Part shown: positions 18,493-28,540 of the stretch, in pieces
Layout: every line of letters starts with the position of its first letter
How positions within the stretch are numbered: the stretch's first letter is position 1
Assembly: GCA_963663005.2 (NCBI GenBank)
Contig: CAXXHH010000015.1
Span: forward strand, 831,327 to 895,326
DNA length: 64,000 bases
Direction of reading: 5' to 3'
Source of the DNA: CAINVV01 sp963663005
GTDB lineage: Bacteria > Bacteroidota > Bacteroidia > Bacteroidales > Prolixibacteraceae
Notes under the pieces: generated by a model
What the model saw: only the letters and a program-made list of their open reading frames with translations
Databases searched by the model: none
Told to the model about the DNA's origin: nothing
Translations under genes and position numbers: made by a program

Positions 18493-21400
18493 ATGACGAA
18501 AAACACACATCCTAAAAATGCTCTCCGGTATTTCATCGGAATTTCAATCCTCCTTTTTACCGGATGTAATGTTGAACAGAAGAGTGAAGTCGCCAAAATT
18601 AATGACTTTGCAGCGCTGGAAGCAAAATTTCAGGATCCTCCTTCGGAATACCGCAGTGCCCCGCTTTGGGACTGGAACGATAAAATTTCAGAAGAGGGAA
18701 TCGATTTTCATATGAAAAAATTCAAAGAGGGCGGCTTAGGCGGAATCTTTGTGCACCCAAGACCTGGCCTCATTACCGAGTACCTCTCAGAAGATTGGAA
18801 CCATCTTTTTGATTACACGGTCAAAAAAGGAAAGGAACTCGGAATGAAAGTCTGGATCTACGACGAAAATAGCTATCCCAGCGGCTTCGCAGGCGGCCAT
18901 GTTCCGGCGGAAATGCCAGATTCTTACTCGCATGGGACTGGTATAAGCTGTCAGGTTCAGGACACGCTAAAGACCGATACCACCCGTTATGAAATTGTTC
19001 TCAAGCTGGAAAATAATACCCTGACAGATATTACATCCTCCCTAAAAACGGAAGCGGGGAAAATCGGCAAATACTATCTCTTTACCAAAACATACGCCAA
19101 AAGAGGATATTGGATGGGGAACTTTCCGTATGTCGATCTTCTGTACAAGGGCGTAACCCAAAAATTTATGGAGATTACCATGAAGGGCTATGAAAAATAC
19201 AACAAGGCCGACTTTGGTAATACCCTGCCGGGGATATTCACGGATGAACCAAATCTCGAGGCTGCGTTAGGTTCCAGAAGTTCCATCAGGTGGACACCAG
19301 ATCTCTATGACGAGTTTCAAAAACGCTGGGGGTATGATCTGAAAATCAATCTGCCGTCTCTGTTTGACGAAACCGGAAACTGGAAAAAAGTTCGCCACGA
19401 TTATTATACCACGCTGCTGGAAATGTTTATCGACAGGTGGGCCAAACCATGGAATAAGTATTGTGAAGAAAATAAGCTCGCATGGACAGGCCACTACTGG
19501 GAACACGGTTGGCCAAAACCAACCGACGGCTCAGATGAAGCAGCCTTTTACATTTACCATCAGCAACCGGGTGTCGATATGTTGGGGAATACTTATACCC
19601 CTGCTGGGCTAGGTGGTCAATTTGGGAATACACGCGCTATCAGAGAGTTGCATAGTGCCGCCAATCAGGGCGGCCATAACCGGATGTTGAGTGAAACATA
19701 CGGTGGGGCGGGCTGGGAGATCAATTTCGCAAATTTCAAGCGACTCGTCGACTGGCAGGGTGTTTTGGGTGTCAATTTTGTAAATCAGCATCTCTCCTAT
19801 TTCACCATCAAGGGGGTTCGTAAATTTGATTATCCCCCAAGCTTTTCATACCACGAACCCTGGTGGGAGAATTACAAAGAAATGGGCGACTACATCGGGC
19901 GGATTTCCATGGCAATGTCAGCCGGGGATCAGATAAACAGGACACTAGTGATTCAACCCAATACAACCGCCTGGAGTTATTTCTCCCGCAAAGTCCAGAA
20001 TAACACCATAGATACTATCCAGAATAACTTCAAAAGATTTGTTTATCAGCTTGAACGGGCTCATTACGAATATGATTTAGGTTCAGAACTTGTGCTTCGA
20101 ACGATTGGATCCGTGAAAAACGGGAATTTGGTTGTTGGGAAACGTGCATACAATCTTGTCGTTATCCCGGCTACCTTGGAGAATCTGGATCAGAAGACCC
20201 ATGCACTATTGAAAGAATACCTGCTGGAGGGTGGGAGAATCCTCTCTTTTACAAAAAAAATTCCCAGGTTGGATGGCGCAGAAAGCAATCTTAATGCAGA
20301 ACTCATGACCGCTTTCCGCAAGCAATGGATTTTTGTAGAATCCCCGTTAGAAGAAAAAGCAAGAGCCGCAATGATAGATGCGGATTTTGACATCACTGAG
20401 TCTTTGCCTCTCACCGGTGAACTTTACCACCAGCGTAGAATTCTGAAGGATGGTGAACTTCTCTTCTTTGTCAATACAGATACGGCTCAATACGTCAATG
20501 CCACCATCACCGGAAATGGAAAGAGCCTGATAAGTATGAATTTAAATACTGGCAAAAGCACCTTAATTCCTGTCAAATCCGAGAACGGGCAGATCACCTT
20601 CGACATTGAACTTCCGCCAATTGGCAGTGCACTTTATTACTTAACGAAGTCAAATACCGCAGCCATTTCAGCATCTTCACTTGCCTCGACACCATCCACA
20701 GATTCTGAAAATGCAAATTCTGCAGGACAATTGGTTGAAGAAGCAGCCGAAACAACTGTAAAACGGGAAGCTGATAACGTACTGGTTATGGATTTTGTAG
20801 ACTTGAAGGGCAGAAAACTCGATCTGAAGGAGGTCTATTTCATGAAAGCCATGCATGCGCTTTTCGATAGCAGCGGATTTAAAATGGGTAATCCCTGGCA
20901 ACACAAAATTCAATATAAACAGGATTATCTGGCTTTGGACACTTTTAAAACCGGTTCGGGATTTGAAGTTGCATACCATTTTAATGTGGCCGAAAAAGCT
21001 GATCTTAAAGCTCTATCGACTGTCGATCTGGTAGTGGAACGCCCGGAGATATGGGACTTGTACCTTAACGGCGCAAAACTCACTAAGTCGGACAAGTATT
21101 GGATCGACCGGGAATTCTTTCGTTTCCCGGTAGGAAGTCACCTCAAAACCGGAGCAAACACAATCGTGCTTAAAGCAGAAAAGATGTCGGTGCATGCCGA
21201 AATAATGCCTGCATATCTGGTCGGCGACTTCAAACTAAATCCGTTGAAACAAGGATTTGAAGTGACGAATGGCTCATTGTCTGCCTTAGGTTCCTGGAAA
21301 TCTCAGGGATATCCATTCTATTCCCAGAAGGTACTTTATTCCAGAAAATATAAGACCTTGCAAAGCGGGAAATCTTACGTCGTCAAGCTTAATCGGTGGA

Positions 21401-21693
21401 ACGGAACGATGGCCGTGGTATATCTGAATGGCGAGAAAGCTGGACTGATTACCGTGCCACCTTATGAATTCGAACTTCCGTTAACACTCAAACCAGGCGA
21501 GAATAACATTGCAGTGGAGGTGATCGGGAGTCTTAAAAACACCTTTGGATATTTTTATAAAGGTAGCGTTGGTAAATGGATCATCGGACCTGGCGACTGG
21601 GATGTCGCGCCAAAGACTCTTCCTTCACCAGACCAATATTTCTTGCTGGATTATGGTTTATTTGAACCATTCAGCTTAATTTCAATGGATTAA
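18493..21693 (+). CDS. GH106-like glycosidase, lipoprotein (second of two)
   Basis: 1066 residues, starting eight bases after the first GH106-like gene. It begins with a lipoprotein signal (ISILLFTGC, lipidated Cys25), so it is probably tethered to a membrane while its neighbours are soluble. It shares the family blocks: APLWDWNDKISEEGIDFHMKKF split as APLWDWNDKIS and IDFHMKKFKEGG, WIYDENSYPSGFAGG, GIFTDEPNLEA, and a C-terminal jelly-roll (DLYLNGAKL, VVYLNGEKAG). A low-complexity Ala/Ser/Thr stretch near residues 720-755 (AAISASSLASTPSTD) separates the barrel from the C-terminal domains. Sequence similarity to the first copy is moderate, suggesting different linkages rather than a recent duplication. 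Confidence 0.85.
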   Translation: MTKNTHPKNALRYFIGISILLFTGCNVEQKSEVAKINDFAALEAKFQDPPSEYRSAPLWDWNDKISEEGIDFHMKKFKEGGLGGIFVHPRPGLITEYLSEDWNHLFDYTVKKGKELGMKVWIYDENSYPSGFAGGHVPAEMPDSYSHGTGISCQVQDTLKTDTTRYEIVLKLENNTLTDITSSLKTEAGKIGKYYLFTKTYAKRGYWMGNFPYVDLLYKGVTQKFMEITMKGYEKYNKADFGNTLPGIFTDEPNLEAALGSRSSIRWTPDLYDEFQKRWGYDLKINLPSLFDETGNWKKVRHDYYTTLLEMFIDRWAKPWNKYCEENKLAWTGHYWEHGWPKPTDGSDEAAFYIYHQQPGVDMLGNTYTPAGLGGQFGNTRAIRELHSAANQGGHNRMLSETYGGAGWEINFANFKRLVDWQGVLGVNFVNQHLSYFTIKGVRKFDYPPSFSYHEPWWENYKEMGDYIGRISMAMSAGDQINRTLVIQPNTTAWSYFSRKVQNNTIDTIQNNFKRFVYQLERAHYEYDLGSELVLRTIGSVKNGNLVVGKRAYNLVVIPATLENLDQKTHALLKEYLLEGGRILSFTKKIPRLDGAESNLNAELMTAFRKQWIFVESPLEEKARAAMIDADFDITESLPLTGELYHQRRILKDGELLFFVNTDTAQYVNATITGNGKSLISMNLNTGKSTLIPVKSENGQITFDIELPPIGSALYYLTKSNTAAISASSLASTPSTDSENANSAGQLVEEAAETTVKREADNVLVMDFVDLKGRKLDLKEVYFMKAMHALFDSSGFKMGNPWQHKIQYKQDYLALDTFKTGSGFEVAYHFNVAEKADLKALSTVDLVVERPEIWDLYLNGAKLTKSDKYWIDREFFRFPVGSHLKTGANTIVLKAEKMSVHAEIMPAYLVGDFKLNPLKQGFEVTNGSLSALGSWKSQGYPFYSQKVLYSRKYKTLQSGKSYVVKLNRWNGTMAVVYLNGEKAGLITVPPYEFELPLTLKPGENNIAVEVIGSLKNTFGYFYKGSVGKWIIGPGDWDVAPKTLPSPDQYFLLDYGLFEPFSLISMD

Positions 21694-21733
21694 TGTCACT
21701 TTGACAGTTTTGCGTTCTTCTAAAAAAATAAAG

Positions 21734-22300
21734 ATGAAAAAAATTTACCTCTTTTTATTAACCCTTTCTGTTTGCTGCTCTTCCTGCGACTTATTCGTAT
21801 CAGGAAATTCTCCTTCTGCCGAGAAGAGCTGGAAAGAAAAACTGAATTCTGAACTTCCTTTGCTTGGCCACCGAAACTGGGTTCTCGTGGTAGATAAAGC
21901 ATTCCCTGCCCAGACGGCCTCCGGCATTACTGTAATTAACACCGGGGAATCTTTGCAGGACGTACTGCAATTTACGCTTCAAAAAATTGATCGTTCATTG
22001 CACGTCAGACCCATAATCTATTTGGACAAGGAGTTGGAATTTATCACGCCTCAAATGGTTCCTTATATCGAAAATTATAAAAAATCCCTGCACAGCAACC
22101 TGAAAGGAATTGAGCCACAGACCCTTTTGCACGATTCCGTTTTTGTCAAAATTGATCGCGCATCTAAACTATTTAAGGTAATTATCCTAAAGACGGAGGA
22201 AATTATCCCGTACTCTTCCGTCTTTATTCAACTCGATTGCAAATATTGGTCTGGGGAACAGGAACAAGAACTGAGAAAGCTAATGAAGAGTGAAAAATGA
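21734..22300 (+). CDS. Small lipoprotein, possibly RbsD/FucU-like
   Basis: 188 residues from the ATG at 21734, with a lipoprotein signal (LFLLTLSVCCSSC, likely lipidated Cys18). The body has LPLLGHRNWVLVVDKAFP and GITVINTGESLQDVL, which recall the GHGD...DAxFP pattern of RbsD/FucU sugar mutarotases. The match is weak and I would not assign activity. Such a role would suit the end of a glycosidase operon, where released sugar anomers are interconverted. It starts 40 bases after the second GH106-like gene. Confidence 0.6.
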   Translation: MKKIYLFLLTLSVCCSSCDLFVSGNSPSAEKSWKEKLNSELPLLGHRNWVLVVDKAFPAQTASGITVINTGESLQDVLQFTLQKIDRSLHVRPIIYLDKELEFITPQMVPYIENYKKSLHSNLKGIEPQTLLHDSVFVKIDRASKLFKVIILKTEEIIPYSSVFIQLDCKYWSGEQEQELRKLMKSEK

Positions 22301-22349
22301 AAAATGCAAGAGGCACTTCCTCAATTTTGCACTCTTCTCTTTTCATTTT

Positions 22350-22967
22350 TCACTCTTTCAAATAGGCTGGTAGTCTTTGAAGCAGGGTGCCAGCTTCGAT
22401 ATGTAAAACCTGCATTCCAAGTAACTCCGCTGCTTCCGTGTTAACTTTCAGATCGTCTACAAAAACCGTACGTTCGGGGAGGAGCGAGGCATCTTCCAAT
22501 ACGCTGGAGTAGGCCTCCATATCAGGCTTCCGGTAGCCTATTTCATGGGAATAATAGGTTTTAACAAATAGACTATCAAATTCATAGCCATACGAATTGC
22601 GAAAGATTTCTCTGAACCTTCCAAGATGCAATTCATTGGTATTACTAAGGAGGTAGAGTTTGTATTTTGCTTTTAGAGTGACCAGGTAATTTATAATCCC
22701 GGCAGGGAAATCCACCAACATGGCATTCCAGGCATAATCAATTTCCGCATCGGAAGGATTTCCTGGCAGCATTTTTCGGACATTTTCACGGAATACTGCA
22801 GGACTGTCAATCCCAACCTCCACATTGTGAAATACTGGCCTGCCGCTTTGTGCAATGCCGCTCCATTCTGATTCTTTCCACCCAAGACGTATAAAAGCTT
22901 CAGCGGTCTTGTTCATATCCAGGGTGAGCAGCACTCCCCCTAAGTCAAACAAAATATTCTCTACCAT
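22350..22967 (-). CDS. HAD-superfamily phosphatase (YihX-like)
   Basis: 205 residues. Motif I is FDLGGVLLTLD near the N terminus, with Asp-Leu-Gly in place of the usual DxD second acid, as in YihX-type sugar-phosphate phosphatases. Motif II is YLLSNTNELH, and the motif III/IV region has GYRKPDMEAYSSVL and TVFVDDLKVN. The small helical cap fits subfamily IA. Family members such as E. coli YihX hydrolyse alpha-glucose-1-phosphate; the substrate here is not determined. It lies downstream of ispG on the same strand across a 7-base-period repeat. Confidence 0.85.
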   Translation of the reverse strand: MVENILFDLGGVLLTLDMNKTAEAFIRLGWKESEWSGIAQSGRPVFHNVEVGIDSPAVFRENVRKMLPGNPSDAEIDYAWNAMLVDFPAGIINYLVTLKAKYKLYLLSNTNELHLGRFREIFRNSYGYEFDSLFVKTYYSHEIGYRKPDMEAYSSVLEDASLLPERTVFVDDLKVNTEAAELLGMQVLHIEAGTLLQRLPAYLKE

Positions 22968-23001
22968 CTCATCTCTCCTATCTCGCGTCTCATCTCTTAT
23001 T
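22966..23001 (-). repeat. 7-base-period repeat, copy 2
   Basis: On the minus strand: runs of GAGATGA, GAGACGC, GAGATAG and variants between the end of ispG and the ATG of the HAD gene. It covers the whole gap and touches both genes. Confidence 0.75.
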
Positions 23002-24857
23002 TCTCTTTCTTAGGCTCCTTCCAGTCACCGCTTTCTTTGATCAGCCTCTTGAGTTCTTCCACAGCATCTTCCGTGGATAAATGCCGCTGGATTAATTTTT
23101 GTCCTTTGTACAAGTTAATCCTTCCTTTTCCGGCGCCAACATAACCGTAATCCACATCTCCCATCTCTCCGGGTCCGTTTACGACGCAGCCCATCACTCC
23201 AATTTTGAGATTTTTGAGGTGACTGAAATTTCTCTTTATCTCCGCAACAGTTTCACGCAAATCAAACAGGGTTCTGCCACATCCCGGACAAGAAATAAAC
23301 TCGGTTTTGGTGACCCTCATCCTGCTGGCTTGCAAAATCCCGAACGACAAATTCTTCAGCTCATTGTATCCGATATTCCCTTCATTAGAAAGCAAAATAC
23401 CATCACCGTAACCATCGATAAACAGTCCGCCCAGATCGGTACATGCCCTCAGCAGCAAATCTTCGTACTTGTTTTTTTTGTAGGAGCGATGCAAAATGAC
23501 CGGAATCTTGCAGATATGGGCATCCAACTCCAAAAAGAATGCACGCATATCGGCAAAGCTATTCAGGTTAGTGCTCTCCATAATTAAAACCATCTTGCGC
23601 TCTCGCTTCAATTTTTCGATGGTTTCAGGATTCTGCCCCTTAAAACGATCATAATCGGATTTATTGACTCTAACAAATCGCATCTGATTGGAATAGAAAT
23701 CGTTGTACAGGTATTCCTCCAAAGTCAGGATCGGATATTCCTTACCAAGACGATCAATAACGGATTTCCCGTCATAGAAATAATCGGGCTCAGTACCAGA
23801 GCTGATTGTCTTTATTTCATCCAGAGAATAGTCTCGCAAATCTGCTATAACTATCACAGCGTTCTTACCGCCGATATCGTTGACCGGCCGGTTAGACCGT
23901 CTTTCGTATTCAAAAGGATTGGTTTGTGCAACCAGCGGAGCCGTAATTGGGGCATGGTTTTCACGGTCTCTGAAAATATCGACTAATTTGCGCGCGAATG
24001 GAATCTCCTCCGCGGGATCTTCCGTCAAAGAGACCCGCACCGTATCCCCTATTCCATCAGCAAATAAGGCTCCGGAGCCAACAGCCGATTTAATGCGACC
24101 ATCTTCACCTTCGCCCGCCTCGGTTACACCGATATGAAATGGATAATTCATCTCCTCAAGCCGCATTCTATAGTTCATGAGCCGGACAGTATAAACCATC
24201 ATCCGCGTGTTACTCGACTTGATTGAAATGACAATATTATGATAGTCCTCCGCTTTGCAGATTCTCAGGAACTCCATCACAGATTCGACGATTCCTGCAG
24301 GAGTATCCCCCATATCTGCTCATTATCCGATCGGAAAGAGAACCCTGATTAGCTCCAATACGCAGAGCGGTTCCGTGAGCCTTACAATCACGAATAAATG
24401 GAATAAACCTCTCTTCAATCTTCTTTAATTCAAGACGATATTCGTCATCCGTGTAATTCACTTTGACAAAAACCGCTCTCTTGTCGTAGAAATTTCCAGG
24501 ATTAATTCTGACTTTCGCGACGTTCCGAATGGCTATTTCAGCAGCAGCCGGATTGAAATGTATATCAGCACAAAGGGGCTGATGATACCCTCTGCGTGCA
24601 AGCTCGCTTGTAATGTTGGTAAGATTTTCGGCCTCCCGGATGCCCTGAACGGTCACCCGAACCAAATCGGCTCCGGCATCAATAATCCTGATAATTTGAT
24701 TTACAGTTGCTTCGGTGTCGTTCGTATCAGTATCTGTCATCGATTGAATTAATATCGGCTGGCAAGCACCCATGGTAACAGACCCAATGCGGACAAGGGA
24801 CGTCACCTGACGTTTGTACTGCAATAAATTGTCGATGTAGTTAAAATTTTGGTTCAT
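22997..24857 (-). CDS. ispG: 4-hydroxy-3-methylbut-2-enyl diphosphate synthase, long form, broken by a one-base frameshift
   Basis: [4Fe-4S] enzyme of the MEP isoprenoid pathway. About 620 residues from the ATG at 24857, matching the long IspG of Bacteroidota, plants and Chlamydia, which has an extra central domain. N-terminal TIM-barrel blocks: PILIQSMTDT, DLVRVTVQG and HFNPAAAEIA. C-terminal cluster cysteines: ISCPGCGRTLFDL and GCVVNGPGEMGDV. The frame changes at a run of five C (24307-24311, plus strand). Reading four instead of five joins SRYG directly to DTPAGIVESV, the expected continuation. Because the gene is normally essential and otherwise intact, a sequence error is more likely than a dead gene. 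See the finding on clustered insertions. Confidence 0.93.
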
Positions 24858-24936
24858 ATATCTTACAAATCTTTCCCGAAAGCATGGCAAATTTATCTTT
24901 TTATTTTGAATAAATTTGATCCAAAATTTCCACAGC

Positions 24937-25844
24937 ATGTCTGTTATCGTCGAAGATGTTTCTAAAATATACGGAAGTCAACCTGCACTCGATAAAAATC
25001 TCCTTTTCAGTCGACCAGGGTACCATCCTCGGAATTTTGGGACCAAACGGCGCCGGGAAATCTACCCTGTTAAGAATCGTTGCTGGTTACCTCCGCCAAT
25101 CTTCGGGATCAGTAAAAATCAATGGCCTTACTGTCGATCCGGATAAGCTTGAATTCAAAAGGATGATCGGCTACCTGCCCGAAAATAATCCGCTCTATAA
25201 CCGATCTGTATGTAAGGGAATATCTAAATCTGGTTGCCGGATTATATAAAATCCCCAACAGGAAAAAGAGCGTCTATGAAATGATTGAATTAACCGGACT
25301 GGCTTCGGAGATGCATAAGAAAATCGGGGAGCTTTCTAAAGGATACAGGCAGAGGGTTGGCATAGCACAGGCATTACTCCACGATCCGGCATTGCTGATT
25401 CTTGATGAGCCCACATCTGCTTTGGATCCGGCTCAACTGGTAGAAATAAGGCAACTTATCCGCAACATCAGTGCCAACAAGACCGTTTTACTTTCAACGC
25501 ATATTATGCAGGAAGTCGAGGCTATTTGCGATAAGGTTCTGATCCTGAATGAAGGAAAAATCGTTGCCCATGACACTCCTGATAAAATCAAAAGACATTC
25601 AGTTCAGACGATTCGCAAATTCATCGTTGAATTTGTTGAGACCGTTCCTGTCAGAATCTTTGAGTCGATCAAGGGACAAACAAAAATTGAGCAAACTGGC
25701 GAAAATAAGTTCGTGATATACGGCCAGGAAAATGACCTGCGTCCCGATCTGTTCAGACTCGCAGTGCAAAACAATCTGACACTTTTATCCCTGCATGAAC
25801 AAGAATCAAGCATGGAGAAAAGTTTTCTTGAATTAGTAAAATAA
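24937..25844 (+). CDS. gldA: Gliding-associated ABC transporter ATPase GldA, broken by two one-base frameshifts
   Basis: ABC ATPase that with GldF and GldG forms a transporter needed for gliding in some Bacteroidota. About 302 residues after correction. Start MSVIVEDVSKIYG; Walker A GPNGAGKST; signature LSKGYRQRVGIAQAL; Walker B ALLILDEP; switch LSTHIMQE; and a GldA-type C-terminal tail ending in LLSLHEQESSMEKSFLELVK. Two insertions split it: an extra A in AAAAA at 24994-24998 and an extra A at 25199-25200. Removing both gives one continuous frame. No gldF or gldG follows; a phosphoesterase does. Function in gliding is inferred from family only. Confidence 0.88.
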
Positions 25845-25861
25845 TTAATTATTAACACTAT

Positions 25862-28506
25862 ATGAAAAATCGAATCCTCCTCGCCATTATCCCTTCTATT
25901 CGCAGCTTCATTGTCCATGAATGCCCAGACGAAGGAACAGAAAAAATTTCTCAGCAGCTATGAAGGGAAAACCATGGCTCCGGCCCAAACCCCTGTTTTG
26001 TTACCTTATAACCGCTGGATCGATCCCGCGGGCCAAGCAAATTTTCTTCGGCAATAAGGAACTGGAAAATCACGCATTAGACGTTGTGCTCTCACCCGAC
26101 GAAAAATGGCTTGCCATCGAGGGTCGATACGAAGTGACAGTGGTTTCGGTTGCCACAAATAAGATTGTTGCAACCTTTTCGCTCAACGACTATTTCAAAG
26201 GTCAGATAAAAATGAACTCCTTCTCAGGCATTTGCTGGCGTCAGGAGGCCGACATAACCCAACTCTTCTGGGGTGCTGTTGGCAAAGAGAGCTCCGTTGT
26301 GGTTAAGGCCACCTGGGGTAACGGTAAATTCACGGATGCCGATATGATCCCATTTGCCAAAGAGGCACCGGCAGAGACAGCCCTGGTCAATGAGGTATTC
26401 TATCAGAACGAATCCGGAAATCCTTCACTCTATGTTGTTTTGAATGGCAACAATAAGGTTGTAAAGCTGAATCCTGATACAAAAGAAATCGGCTGGTCAA
26501 CGCTGGTCGGTGTCGCACCATTTGGCGTGACCAAGTCCAACGGGAAAATTTATGTCACCAATTGGGCAGGTGGTCAGCCCGAGAAAAATGATACAAATGT
26601 TGCCGGTGTTCCATGGGGCAGCGCCAAAGTGAATACGCTGAACGGCGCTACCCGCGAAGGCACGGTTACCGTCCTTGATCCGACCACCGGGGCGATTCTG
26701 AAAGAAATCCAGGTAGGATTGCATCCGAATGATATCATACACAGCTCCGACGAGAAATTCGTGTACATTTCCAACGCAAACAGCGATGAAATTAGTGTCA
26801 TTTCAACGATTGACGATCAGGTGACTGAAACTATCTCTGTCAGACTTAATCCCGAAAAAAATGCGTACTGGGGTGACTCACCAAATGGATTGGCTCTTTC
26901 AAAGGATAACAAAACACTTTACGTTTGCAACGGGATGGACAATGCTCTGGCAGTAGTTTCCCTCAGCCAAAAATCAACTACCGGATCAACTTCCAAAATT
27001 AGCTCAGTAGATGGATTTATCCCAACAGGTGCCTACCCCGGGGCCGCATCGGTCTCCAATAATGGACAGCTTTATGTGGCAAATATTGAAGCCGAAGGAT
27101 CCGGAATTCCCTTTTACACAGAGGGATCAAAAACAGCTAAGTACAATTCCCACAAAGAGATGGCATCCATTTCGATAATTCCGATACCATCAAAAAATGA
27201 ACTCAAAAGCTATACCGAACGGGTTATCACCGCGAACCAACATTTCAGACTAGATCTTACTGCCAAACTTCCAAGGAAAAACGTCTCACCGGTTCCCGTT
27301 CCTGAGCGAATCGGAGAACCTTCAGTTTTTAAACATGTGCTCTATATTATCAAGGAAAACAGAACATACGATCAGGTTCTTGGAGATATGAAAAAAGGGG
27401 ATGGAGACTCTTCGCTTACTGTTTATGGTCGAAAAATTACACCAAATACCCACAAACTGAGTAATGATTATCTTTTGCTAGATAACTTTTATGCATCAGG
27501 CAAGTGTTCTGCAGAGGGTCATCAGTGGACCGATGCTTCTATTGTTACAGACTGGATTGAAAAATCAGTTCGTGCATGGTTCCGCAGCTATCCGCATGTG
27601 CAATACGATGCTCTTGTTTATTCTCCTACCGGATTTATCTGGGACAATGCACTTGCCCACAACAAAACTGTGCGAATCTACGGAGAGGCCTGCCTTGCAG
27701 ATTTCGGGAAAAACCAAACCTGGACCTCTATCTATAAGGGTTTTCTCAACCAGGAAAAACTTGAATTCAAAAACAAAACCACCATACAGCCGGTCGAAGC
27801 CATCCTGAGTAAGGATTTCCCATCTTCGGATAACCATTTGGTCTCCGATGTACAAAGGGCCGACATTTTTATCAAAGAATTAAAAGCCCTTGAACAGCAG
27901 GATGGTGACCAGCTACCAGAGCTTATGGTTATGGCTCTTTCGAATGATCACACCGTGGGAACCAGACCTGGATTTCCTACTCCCCGAGCTATGGTTGCTG
28001 ATAATGATCTGGCGGTTGCGCAAATCGTCGAGGCGTTGTCAAAAAGCAAGTTCTGGAAAAATACCGCTGTCTTTGTGACAGAAGACGACTCTCAGGACGG
28101 GTGGGATCATGTCTCGGCTTATCGCACAGTCGGAATGATAATTAGTCCATATACCAAAACTGCCAGTATCGTTCGTACTAATTATAATCAGGTTTCAATG
28201 GTTAGAACGATAGAGCAGATTCTTGGAATTCCTCCGATGAATATCATGGATGCCACTGCTATGCCAATGTTCGACTGCTTCAGCACCAAACCTGATTTGA
28301 CCCCTTACCAGGCGCTTAAAAATGAGGTACCAATCGATGAAATGAATGCAGAATTGCGTTCGTTGAAAGGTGCAGCCCTCCATTATGCAAAAAGAAGTAT
28401 GGAGCCTCAATTCGATGGAATAGATGATGGCAATGAAGATCTTTTCAACCGTATTTTATGGTTTGCTGCAAAGGGCAAGGCAAAGTATCCCAAGATTAAA
28501 GACTGA
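25862..28506 (+). CDS. Secreted beta-propeller plus phosphoesterase-family protein, two frameshifts near the 5' end
   Basis: About 880 residues. The N-terminal half is a YncE-like seven-bladed propeller (LSPDEKWLAIEG, SDEKFVYISNANSDEISVIS, LSKDNKTLYVCNGMDNALAVV). The C-terminal half is a phosphoesterase/alkaline-phosphatase-like domain (VLYIIKENRTYDQVLGDM, FYASGKCSAEGHQWTD, FVTEDDSQDGWDHVS). Such fusions are common exported proteins in Bacteroidota; the substrate is unknown. An open frame starts at 25921, but the true N terminus appears to be the ATG at 25862. Removing one T at 25894-25895 gives a clean signal peptide (ILLAIIPLFAASLSMNAQ). Removing one C at 26033-26034 joins YNRWIDPAG to KQIFFGNKEL. 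It follows gldA by 17 bases. Confidence 0.87.
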
Positions 28507-28540
28507 CTTGACAGCCAAGTGACTTCTTTCGGCAGCCGGA

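Noticed and set aside
24237..24313. Two separate genes where ispG changes frame
   Set aside because: Both parts are consecutive halves of one conserved protein and join perfectly when one base is removed.
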